A stretch of 64,000 nucleotides of DNA from Alkaliphilus oremlandii OhILAs. Lineage in GTDB: Bacteria > Bacillota > Clostridia > Peptostreptococcales > Natronincolaceae. The stretch's first letter is position 1. Each line of letters begins with the position of its first letter. The notes under the pieces were generated by a model. It was not told where the DNA came from. It searched no databases and saw nothing but the letters and a program-made list of their open reading frames with translations. The stretch spans positions 1,116,001 through 1,180,000 of the forward strand of contig NC_009922.1 of NCBI RefSeq assembly GCF_000018325.1, given 5' to 3'. Of the stretch, positions 52,835 through 60,255 are shown piece after piece. Position numbers and translations under genes: made by a program.

Positions 52835-53488
52835 ATGCATTTACTAGATGAATATGCCTATGGTTTATGGGGATCAGTACTATTTAATATTGTAATGTTT
52901 GTAGCATTTGCTTATTTAGCGTTTAAGCCTCAAACTAAGAAAGATTGGAGAACTTTAGGTGCATTCACTTCATTTTTGGTAGCATTATTTGCTGAAATGT
53001 TTGGATTTCCCCTTACCATATATATATTGACATCAATTCTAGGGAATAGGTATCCAGTTCTAGATCCATTTACTCATTTAAATGGACATTTATGGGTAGC
53101 TTTTGCTGGGGGATCTCATACTGTATATTCCATATTACATCCGCTAAGTAACCTATTTATTTTTATAGGATTAGTCATTATAGCTATAGGATGGCGAGGA
53201 ATACATGGTGGCAATGGAAGGTTAGTAACAGAAGGTATATATAGTAGGGTCAGGCATCCTCAATATACTGGATTTACATTAATGATTTTAGGTTTTCTTA
53301 TCCAATGGCCTACAATTATTACATTAGTAATGGCTCCTAGTTTATTAATAATGTATAAGAGGTTATCTAAAAAAGAAGAGGAAGTAATGATAGCAGAGTT
53401 TGGAGAAGAATATTTGGAATATAAGGAAAGGGTCCCAGCGTTTATTCCTATAAGAATTAGAAGGAATAAAGGGGAACATAATTATTAA
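52835..53488 (+). CDS. Isoprenylcysteine methyltransferase-like membrane protein
   Basis: Protein of 217 residues of the ICMT/PEMT-like family, with five or so spans. The catalytic C-terminus has RVRHPQYTGFTLMILGFLI (about residues 149-167) and FGEEYLEYKERVPAF. These proteins use SAM to methylate small or lipid-linked substrates; the substrate is unknown here. GGAGG 6 bases before the ATG. No sigma-54 box in front; it may use repeat copy B as a regulatory site. Confidence 0.82.
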   Translation: MHLLDEYAYGLWGSVLFNIVMFVAFAYLAFKPQTKKDWRTLGAFTSFLVALFAEMFGFPLTIYILTSILGNRYPVLDPFTHLNGHLWVAFAGGSHTVYSILHPLSNLFIFIGLVIIAIGWRGIHGGNGRLVTEGIYSRVRHPQYTGFTLMILGFLIQWPTIITLVMAPSLLIMYKRLSKKEEEVMIAEFGEEYLEYKERVPAFIPIRIRRNKGEHNY

Positions 53489-53602
53489 AATAAGCTTATA
53501 AAAAATAATTATCTTCATAATTTCTTCAAAATCTTTTTTTATAATGTAAGATAGGCAAGGTTTATTTATTAAAATCTATAAATTAAAGAGGAGGAAATGA
53601 CT

Positions 53603-54061
53603 ATGAAAAAAAGAGCATTAATAATAGCAAGTGCAGCCATTATTACAGTAGCATCTATTGGAGGTTATGCCTTTGCTCAGGGAAATAATAAAGGAGAACT
53701 AAGTAATCAACCAAAAGCTATAGCTGAAGAAACAGAAACAACAAGAAACAATAACAATCACTGCGGAAATAATGAAGAGATGATTCAAATCATGAAGGAT
53801 AATGGCTTTGCAGATATGGCAAAGTGGATGGAAGAAGGCGACTTTGATGCAATGAATGACTTCATGAATAATATGTCAGAAGAAGATTATGAAAAAATGA
53901 TTGATTTAATGAATGAAAATGGCTATGGACATATGTCAAATATGATGAATTCTATGGGAAGAGAAGGCATGATGAATATGCACAATTCCATGATGGGTGA
54001 AAATGGCTCTAAATCTAGCACAATGGGTAAAATGATGAGGAATATGATGGGGACATTTTAA
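53603..54061 (+). CDS. Met-rich exported protein
   Basis: Protein of 152 residues with a signal peptide (KKRALIIASAAIITVASIGGYAFA, cleavage after about residue 26) and a mature part very rich in Met, Asn, Glu and Gly: repeats of FADMAKWMEEGDFDAMNDFM and MSNMMNSMGREGMMNMHN. Met clusters of this kind bind Cu(I) or silver outside the cell. One HCG near residue 52. Its place in the copper region supports a copper-scavenging role, by inference. Confidence 0.8.
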   Translation: MKKRALIIASAAIITVASIGGYAFAQGNNKGELSNQPKAIAEETETTRNNNNHCGNNEEMIQIMKDNGFADMAKWMEEGDFDAMNDFMNNMSEEDYEKMIDLMNENGYGHMSNMMNSMGREGMMNMHNSMMGENGSKSSTMGKMMRNMMGTF

Positions 54062-54124
54062 TAATAAAATAGAGTAAAATAATAGAATTTGATGATATAT
54101 ACAAAAAAGAAAGCATTACTACTA

Positions 54125-54164
54125 AAGATAAGTCTTATAAATACATAGGGCTTATCTTTTTTTT
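54125..54164 (+). terminator. Terminator after the Met-rich gene
   Basis: AAGATAAG (54125-54132) pairs with CTTATCTT (54151-54158), followed by a run of T. Confidence 0.82.
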
Positions 54165-54190
54165 GAGCACTTTAAAAGGGGGAAATTTTG

Positions 54191-54892
54191 ATGAGCCAAT
54201 ATATGAATATGTTACAAGAATTAATTCTAGGGGATTCTGTAGGAGTGTATATAGTCGTATTTTTAATAGGGTTTATTTCGTCTTTAAATCCACATATGTT
54301 AGGAATGGTACCAATTTATGTAGGACATATGGTAAGTAGCAATAATCAAAAGAAATTGATCAATTTAATCTTATTTGCATTAAGCTTTTCGATCATATTA
54401 ACTGGGCTGGGAGTTGGAGTATCAGCAGTAGGAATGTCGCTACATTCTATTATGACAATAAGTTATGTTATGGCAGGATTGATATATTTATTCATGGGTT
54501 TAAGTCTTTTAGGCCTTAGATTATCCAGTATGATACCAATAGAGATCATAGTACTTCACTCAAGTAAAAAGCCATATAGAAACAGTGTCTTAAGGAATAT
54601 ACTTATGCCTGTAATATTTACTCCTTGTAGTTTACCTTTTATTGTATCAATACTTACCCTAGCAATGGTAAAGGGAAGTATTATATATGGAGGAACGATT
54701 TTATTTGTTTTTGGACTAGGTCATAGCTTGATTTTCATATTATTTGGTTTGTTTTCGGATGTTTTGATTAGGCTTAATGACAGATTGAATCATAATAAAA
54801 TTCTACATAGGATATTAGGAGTAGTTTTTGTGATTCTAGGAATTGTATTTATTAGCTTAAATCAGAATTCTAGTATACATAATCATCATTAA
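54191..54892 (+). CDS. CcdA/DsbD-like membrane protein with one active Cys replaced by His
   Basis: Membrane protein of 233 residues with six spans, of the CcdA/DsbD transmembrane family that passes electrons across the membrane through a Cys pair. The second conserved Cys is kept (Cys146 in FTPCSLPFI), while the first position reads SSLNPHMLGMVP, with His35 instead of Cys. Cys146 is the only Cys in the protein. The tail ends HNHH. It cannot form the usual disulfide and may instead handle metal ions. AAAGGGGGAAA upstream. Confidence 0.82.
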   Translation: MSQYMNMLQELILGDSVGVYIVVFLIGFISSLNPHMLGMVPIYVGHMVSSNNQKKLINLILFALSFSIILTGLGVGVSAVGMSLHSIMTISYVMAGLIYLFMGLSLLGLRLSSMIPIEIIVLHSSKKPYRNSVLRNILMPVIFTPCSLPFIVSILTLAMVKGSIIYGGTILFVFGLGHSLIFILFGLFSDVLIRLNDRLNHNKILHRILGVVFVILGIVFISLNQNSSIHNHH

Positions 54893-54935
54893 GAATAAAT
54901 ATCTTCATTTGCAGTAATATTGCTAAGCAAACGAT

Positions 54936-54969
54936 AAAAGACACCTTGCACACACAAGATGTCTTTTTT
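54936..54969. terminator. Bidirectional terminator between the CcdA-like gene and mccA
   Basis: AAAAGACACCTTG (54936-54948) pairs with CAAGATGTCTTTT (54955-54967), T-run on the right, A-run on the left. Confidence 0.85.
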
Positions 54970-54970
54970 T

Positions 54971-55885
54971 CTAATACCGATAAATGTTTTTGCTTAAATA
55001 GCGTTCAGCTCCATCAGGAAAAATAACTACTATATTTCCAGCTTCCATGTTTCGAGCCTGCTCTAAAGCTCCGTAGAAGGCAGCACCAGAGGAGGAGCCT
55101 ACAAGTAAACCTTCTTTTGTAGCTAGTTGCTTTACCATATGGAAGGCTTTTGCATCACTCACCTTAACAACTTCATCGATTAGTTTTAAATCTAATGTAG
55201 AAGGAATAAAATCATTTCCGATTCCCTCTATTTCATAATCGCCTTTAATTCCGCCTCCTATAATAGAGCCTATGGGATCTGCAATAACTCCTTTAACAGC
55301 AAGGTCATGATCTCTAAAATATTTCATAATACCAGTAAAGGTGCCTCCTGATCCAGCTCCGGAAACAAAAACATCGACTTTCCCATCTAACTGTTCATGA
55401 ATTTCTTTAGCAGTATATAAATAATGAACTTCAGGATTATCTAGATTATTAAATTGATCTGCAACAAATACAGTCTTAATTTCTTTTTTTAGGCGTTCTA
55501 CTTCCTTGAAAGCCCCCTTTAGACCATCGGCCGTTGGTGTATTAATAATCTTAGCTCCAAGGGCCTTCATAATCATCTGCTTCTCTATAGAAAATTTTCC
55601 AGGAACTACTAGGATTAGTTCATATCCTTTATTAAGGGCAGCAAGAGCTAAGCCAATTCCAGTATTTCCTGCAGTAGCTTCAACGATAGTATAACCTGGT
55701 TTTAATTCTCCCCTTTCCTCTGCTTTCTTAATAATCCAATCTCCGATACGATCTTTAATAGATCCTCCTGGGTTTAAAAATTCAAGCTTTGCAAATATAT
55801 TTACATTTTTAGGTAGATTAAAATTATTTAATTTGATTATGGGCGTATTACCAATTAATTCAGTAATATGATTGTAATAATGCAT
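54971..55885 (-). CDS. mccA: O-acetylserine-dependent cystathionine beta-synthase MccA
   Basis: PLP enzyme of 304 residues joining homocysteine to O-acetylserine to give cystathionine. PLP Lys44 lies in NPGGSIKDRIGDW; EATAGNTGIGLALAA (about residues 68-82) and SGAGSGGTFTGIMKY (about 175-189) bind the cofactor. The family overlaps with CysK, but neighbourhood (mccB, luxS, yrrT) favours MccA. Last gene of the minus-strand operon. Confidence 0.9.
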   Translation of the reverse strand: MHYYNHITELIGNTPIIKLNNFNLPKNVNIFAKLEFLNPGGSIKDRIGDWIIKKAEERGELKPGYTIVEATAGNTGIGLALAALNKGYELILVVPGKFSIEKQMIMKALGAKIINTPTADGLKGAFKEVERLKKEIKTVFVADQFNNLDNPEVHYLYTAKEIHEQLDGKVDVFVSGAGSGGTFTGIMKYFRDHDLAVKGVIADPIGSIIGGGIKGDYEIEGIGNDFIPSTLDLKLIDEVVKVSDAKAFHMVKQLATKEGLLVGSSSGAAFYGALEQARNMEAGNIVVIFPDGAERYLSKNIYRY

Positions 55886-55922
55886 GTTTTCCTCCTGTAG
55901 AAAATGGATTTATGAATTTGCT

Positions 55923-57047
55923 CTATTTAAAGGGATTTAAATCATTTATAATATCCTGCACATCTTCAACACCAACAGATAATCGAACTAAAGTATCTGT
56001 AATCCCTATAGCATTTCTTTTTTCTACAGGGATAGAAGCATGTGTCATCTTAGCAGGTACAGAGATTAAACTTTCAATGCCACCTAAGCTTTCTGCTAAG
56101 GTAATAATTTTTAGATTAGACATTAACTTCGCTAGGGTGTTTTCATCAGAAACTTCAAAGGAAAGCATGCCCCCAAAATTTTTCATTTGACTTTTGTAAT
56201 TTTCTACTTCTGAAGATAGGCCAGGGTAATAAACTTTATTTACCCAAGTTTGCTTGGAAAGCCATTTGGAAATCTTTAAAGCATTTTCACAGTGACGATC
56301 CATTCGCAAAGGTAGAGTTCTCATACCCTTCATTAAAACCCAGCTATCCTGAGGTCCTAATATGGCGCCTACTGCATTTTGTATAAAATGAAGACTATTC
56401 GCTAACTCCTTTGAGTTTACTACAGCTAAACCAGCAACCACATCACTATGCCCACTTAGATACTTTGTAGCACTGTGTAATACGATATCAGCTCCTAGTT
56501 CCATAGGTCTTTGCAAGTAGGGACTCATAAAAGTATTATCTACTATAAGAAGTAGCTTATGAGCCTTAGCAATATCAGATATAGCAGCTATATCTGATAA
56601 CTTCATTAAAGGATTAGATGGTGTTTCCATAAAAATTGCTTTTGTGTTAGATTGAATAGCTTTTTCAATATTTATAGGGTTTGTCGTATCTACTGAAGTA
56701 TATTGAATTCCTAATTGAGAAAAGACTTTATCAATTACACGATAAGTTCCTCCGTATACATCATCCCCAAGAATAATATGATCTCCATTTTTAAATAACA
56801 TAAGTACGGAGGAGGTAGCAGCCATTCCTGATCCAAAGGCAAATCCAGCATAACCTCCTTCTAAATCAGATATCAGCTTTTCAAGGGCTTCTCGAGTGGG
56901 ATTGCCTGTTCTAGAATATTCGTAACCCTTATGTTTACCTACAGCATCTTGTCTATAGGTAGAAGTTTGGTAAATCGGTACTGTAACGGAACCAGTATTC
57001 TTATCACCATCTATTCCCCCATGAATTACTAATGTATTAAATTCCAT
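55923..57047 (-). CDS. mccB: Cystathionine gamma-lyase MccB
   Basis: PLP enzyme of 374 residues that cleaves cystathionine to cysteine, ammonia and 2-oxobutyrate. PLP Lys195 is in LHSATKYLSGHSDVVAG; YSRTGNPTREALE and FGSGMAATSSVL are typical of the Cys/Met metabolism PLP family. ATG 57047 is chosen with AGGAGG upstream. Homologues include MetB/MetC; the operon with mccA favours the lyase. Confidence 0.92.
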   Translation of the reverse strand: MEFNTLVIHGGIDGDKNTGSVTVPIYQTSTYRQDAVGKHKGYEYSRTGNPTREALEKLISDLEGGYAGFAFGSGMAATSSVLMLFKNGDHIILGDDVYGGTYRVIDKVFSQLGIQYTSVDTTNPINIEKAIQSNTKAIFMETPSNPLMKLSDIAAISDIAKAHKLLLIVDNTFMSPYLQRPMELGADIVLHSATKYLSGHSDVVAGLAVVNSKELANSLHFIQNAVGAILGPQDSWVLMKGMRTLPLRMDRHCENALKISKWLSKQTWVNKVYYPGLSSEVENYKSQMKNFGGMLSFEVSDENTLAKLMSNLKIITLAESLGGIESLISVPAKMTHASIPVEKRNAIGITDTLVRLSVGVEDVQDIINDLNPFK

Positions 57048-57076
57048 AAAATATCTTCCTCCTATCAATTTTAATA

Positions 57077-57535
57077 TTACAAAACCGGATATTTTTCATT
57101 TAACTGTGTTAATACCTGTCTAGCATATTCCTGAGCACCAAATAAAGATAAATCTTTATAATTACCGCATTGAATTGGATTAGCAGCAGGAACCTGATCT
57201 GATTCAATAACTTTAGATAAAGCGTTAATAAGTGCTTTTGTCACTTCTTCTTCAGTAATTTCGCAAGCCAGTATTAGATAAAACCCAGTTCTGCAGCCCA
57301 TAGGAGAAATATCTATAACATTATTAAGCTCTTCACGAATATATCCTGCGAGTAAGTGCTCAAGAGCATGAACTGCACCTGTAGGCATAGTATCACCATT
57401 AGGTTGAGTAAATCTTAGATCAAACTTAGTTATTACATCGCCTTTGGGAGTATTTACTGTACCACATCTTCTAACAAATGGGGCTTGAACCTTTGTATGA
57501 TCCATTGTAAAGCTCTCAACAACAATTCTTTCCAT
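57077..57535 (-). CDS. luxS: S-ribosylhomocysteine lyase LuxS
   Basis: Splits S-ribosylhomocysteine into homocysteine and the AI-2 precursor. The protein has 152 residues; metal ligands are His56 and His60 with Glu59 in HALEHLLAG, plus Cys123 in IQCGNYKDL, and the catalytic Cys81 is in PMGCRTGFY. AGGAGGG before the ATG. In Bacillus the comparable operon carries mtnN (pfs), not luxS; here luxS is inside, so AI-2 release is tied to cysteine synthesis. Confidence 0.95.
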   Translation of the reverse strand: MERIVVESFTMDHTKVQAPFVRRCGTVNTPKGDVITKFDLRFTQPNGDTMPTGAVHALEHLLAGYIREELNNVIDISPMGCRTGFYLILACEITEEEVTKALINALSKVIESDQVPAANPIQCGNYKDLSLFGAQEYARQVLTQLNEKYPVL

Positions 57536-58186
57536 TTATAACCCTCCTTTAGTAGCACAGATAATCCAAACATATTTATTCATTTTTGATATAGTAAATG
57601 AATAGCCTAAATTTAAAAAGATATCCGTTATATCATTTATATATTCATAGTATTCAGCTTTTAAATCCTCTAAAAGGTTATATGCCCTGTCTTTCTCTAC
57701 TTTATTTAGTAATTCTCTCTTGTATTCCTCTGACTCGAACATTGTATCTGCAATTACAATCTTACCTGATTGATTAAGAAAAGAATCTAAATAGGTAAGC
57801 GCTTGATGCTTTTCCTCTAAGTTTAGATGATGAAAAGCATAAGAAGTGACAATACTATCGAAAGTTTTTGCCACTGGAATTGATAAAAAATGACCATCAA
57901 CAATTTCAATATGAGGTAACTTATCTTTAGCGATTCTTCGCATTTGTTTAGATGGTTCTATACCAATTACTTGAAATCCTTGTTGTTCTAAATGCTTAGT
58001 AAGGTTTCCGGTTCCTACACCAATTTCTAAAGTTAATCCCTGTTTCTTATCTTGAATTGCATCACAGATAGATTGAAGTGTAGTTTCATACCTTTCAAAT
58101 ACTTGGGTATATTCATTGTCAGTACTAAATACTGTGTTATCATATGTATTAGCCCATTGATCAAACAATTGATTAAAGTCTGCCAT
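57536..58186 (-). CDS. yrrT: YrrT-like SAM-dependent methyltransferase
   Basis: Class I methyltransferase of 216 residues. The SAM site is GLTLEIGVGTGNLTKHLEQQ (about residues 49-68), then VIGIEPSKQM and FDSIVTSYAFHHL. ATG 58186 has AGAGGTG upstream. First gene of the operon; its stop abuts the luxS start. It generates S-adenosylhomocysteine, the source of the S-ribosylhomocysteine that LuxS uses. Confidence 0.9.
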   Translation of the reverse strand: MADFNQLFDQWANTYDNTVFSTDNEYTQVFERYETTLQSICDAIQDKKQGLTLEIGVGTGNLTKHLEQQGFQVIGIEPSKQMRRIAKDKLPHIEIVDGHFLSIPVAKTFDSIVTSYAFHHLNLEEKHQALTYLDSFLNQSGKIVIADTMFESEEYKRELLNKVEKDRAYNLLEDLKAEYYEYINDITDIFLNLGYSFTISKMNKYVWIICATKGGL

Positions 58187-58229
58187 TTTCAACACCTCTT
58201 TGTAAAATAATATATCAATTAGAAATCCG

Positions 58230-58275
58230 AGTAAATAGATGTGAATTTAATTACCTAAATTCATATCTATTTACT
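58230..58275. promoter_or_regulatory. 19-bp inverted repeat in front of the yrrT operon
   Basis: Arms 58230-58248 and 58257-58275 pair at 18 of 19 positions plus one G-U, with the 8-base loop AATTACCT. It lies 44 bases before the yrrT start on the minus strand. No T-run, so it may be an operator or a leader hairpin controlling cysteine synthesis. Confidence 0.6.
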
Positions 58276-58371
58276 TGGAATTAGAATAACATATTATTAC
58301 AATTGAGTCGATAATTAAATTATATAAAATGAGAATTCGCAAACAATTATAAAAAAATCAATTTGTCGATT

Positions 58372-58388
58372 TTGGTATTAAATTTGCA
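58372..58388 (+). promoter_or_regulatory. Sigma-54 promoter P7
   Basis: TTGGTATTAAATTTGCA with GG-N10-GC, about 200 bases before the zinc-ribbon gene of the kinase operon. Implies autoregulation by the activator encoded in that operon. Confidence 0.75.
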
Positions 58389-58487
58389 TAATAAAATGGT
58401 ATGTTTTCTATTTTGTATTTCAAAGTTAGATAGAATAGATACTTAAAGAGAAAATGTGGTGATTGATAAGCAGAGTTAACATTAATA

Positions 58488-58527
58488 TTGTAGGAAATAC
58501 TACAAGAAATTGCGCCATATGCTACAA
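58488..58527. promoter_or_regulatory. Two dyad sites, candidate activator binding sites
   Basis: TTGTAG-N6-CTACAA (58488-58505, perfect) and TTGCGC-N6-CTACAA (58510-58527). Same 6-base spacing as the dyads in repeat copies A and B. They sit between P7 and the operon start. Confidence 0.5.
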
Positions 58528-58601
58528 TTACATTAGAACACTATAAATACCTATATAAATAGGCTATATAAAAATTTATAGAGTTAAGAGAGGATGAAAA
58601 T

Positions 58602-58853
58602 ATGCCAACGATAGTTTGTATTACACTATTTTTAATTATGTACTTCTTCTTAAGAGATGATAATAAAGATATTTCCTATGAACAGCCAGAGTGTATTGCT
58701 TGTAGTGGATGTGGAGAAAAGGTTAGTATAACTTATGATTATTGCCCAAATTGTAAGGAGAAGCTAAAAGAAGAATGCAATCATTGTAAGAAAATGATTA
58801 ATATTAATTGGAGATATTGTCCATACTGTGGAACAACAAAGGAAAATAGGTGA
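58602..58853 (+). CDS. Membrane-anchored double zinc-ribbon protein
   Basis: Protein of 83 residues: one N-terminal span (TIVCITLFLIMYFFL, residues 3-17) and two zinc ribbons with pairs CIACSGC, CPNC, CNHC and CPYC. First gene of the kinase-regulator operon; its stop is 4 bases before the kinase start. Its place suggests an accessory role in metal or redox sensing for the two-component system, an inference. Confidence 0.78.
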   Translation: MPTIVCITLFLIMYFFLRDDNKDISYEQPECIACSGCGEKVSITYDYCPNCKEKLKEECNHCKKMININWRYCPYCGTTKENR

Positions 58854-58857
58854 TTAA

Positions 58858-60255
58858 ATGAACAAGGATAAGAAATCTAAAATAGTAATTATCTTGCTAC
58901 TTCTTCTAATAACTATATTACATTACTCTACTAGATTAAGGCCATGGGGGATTCATGACTTTTATAGAAGATTATATTATATCCCTATTATATTGGCAGC
59001 ATTTAAGTTTAGATTAAAAGGAGGATTCATTGTTTCAACTTTAGTGGTATTAATTTATGCTCCACATCTACTGACTTATTTTGGAGAACTTAATATAGAA
59101 GTTATCAATCAATTTTTAGAATCAGGAATGTTTATGATCATAGGACTAATAACTGGATATTTAGTGGAGCAGGATTATAAGAGGGGAAAAGCGCTGGAAC
59201 ATCAAGTAATTAAAATTGCAAACTTAGAAAATTATACTCATAATATTCTAGAAAGTATAGATAGTGGAGTTATGGCTTTTGAGGCTAATGGTAGTCTTCA
59301 GACTATAAATAGGCACATAGAAAAGATTTTAGGAAGTAAAGAGGAAGTGAATAGATTTTTAGCTCAGGAAGATATAATAAAACAAATTAATAGAGTACTG
59401 TTTGGAAAGGAAAAAGTTATTAAACAAGAACTAAGGTACACTAAAGGAAAAGATCATGAAATATATCTTGAAATAACAATCTATCCTATAATAAATACCT
59501 CTAAAGTACAAGAAGGTGCTGTAGTTGTAGTTCAGGATGTAACAATAGTTAAAAGGTTAGAAGCGGAGGTAAAGCGTGGAGAAAGATTAGCGGCTGTAGG
59601 GCAACTAGCTTCAGGTATTGCACATGAAATACGAAATCCGTTAGGTATTATTAAAACTATAAGTCAAACGATTAACCAAGATATAAAGGATGAAGAAATA
59701 AAAGAGGGACTAGATATTATTCAGCATGAAATAGATAGAGCCAATAAGGTAATTAAAGGTATTTTAGATTTTGCAAGGCCTAATAAAATTCAGGACTGCA
59801 AAATAGATTTAGAAAAGTTGTTAAATGAATTGGTTATGGTGACACGTAAATTTGCACAACAGCAAAATGTAGATTTAAGGTTTAATATATTAAAGCAAAA
59901 TAAAATACAAGGAGACCCTGATAAATTAAAACAGGCCTTTATAAATATTATATTAAATGGAATACAAGCTATGAAGGATGGAGGAAAACTTGAGATTACA
60001 CTTGAAGAAAGTGATAAAAAGTGGGCAGTTATTTCTTTTAAAGATGAAGGGGAAGGAATTTCAGATGAATTATTGGATAAGATTTTTAACCCATTTTTTA
60101 CTACCAAAGAAAGTGGTACAGGATTAGGATTATCTATAACCCATAGTACTATAGAAGAGCATAATGGCAAAATTGAATTTAATAGTAAATTAGGGGAGGG
60201 TACTAATGTTAAGGTATATTTACCTTTAATGGATAAGGAGGATACTAATGAATAA
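58858..60255 (+). CDS. Membrane sensor histidine kinase
   Basis: Protein of 465 residues: about four membrane spans (residues 8-105, with FYRRLYYIPIILAAF), a PAS domain (about 120-235), phospho-acceptor His256 in ASGIAHEIRNPLGIIKT, and ATPase motifs (NIILNGIQAM, FKDEGEGIS, FTTKESGTGLGL). It resembles kinases that partner NtrC-type regulators. Overlaps the regulator gene by 8 bases. The sensor region lacks an extended outer domain, so it may sense within the membrane or via its partner protein. Confidence 0.92.
   Translation: MNKDKKSKIVIILLLLLITILHYSTRLRPWGIHDFYRRLYYIPIILAAFKFRLKGGFIVSTLVVLIYAPHLLTYFGELNIEVINQFLESGMFMIIGLITGYLVEQDYKRGKALEHQVIKIANLENYTHNILESIDSGVMAFEANGSLQTINRHIEKILGSKEEVNRFLAQEDIIKQINRVLFGKEKVIKQELRYTKGKDHEIYLEITIYPIINTSKVQEGAVVVVQDVTIVKRLEAEVKRGERLAAVGQLASGIAHEIRNPLGIIKTISQTINQDIKDEEIKEGLDIIQHEIDRANKVIKGILDFARPNKIQDCKIDLEKLLNELVMVTRKFAQQQNVDLRFNILKQNKIQGDPDKLKQAFINIILNGIQAMKDGGKLEITLEESDKKWAVISFKDEGEGISDELLDKIFNPFFTTKESGTGLGLSITHSTIEEHNGKIEFNSKLGEGTNVKVYLPLMDKEDTNE

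Noticed and set aside
52821..52838. Sigma-54-like TTGGCCTATGCAGG before the methyltransferase gene
   Set aside because: The GG and GC boxes are not 10 bases apart, and the GC overlaps the ribosome site.
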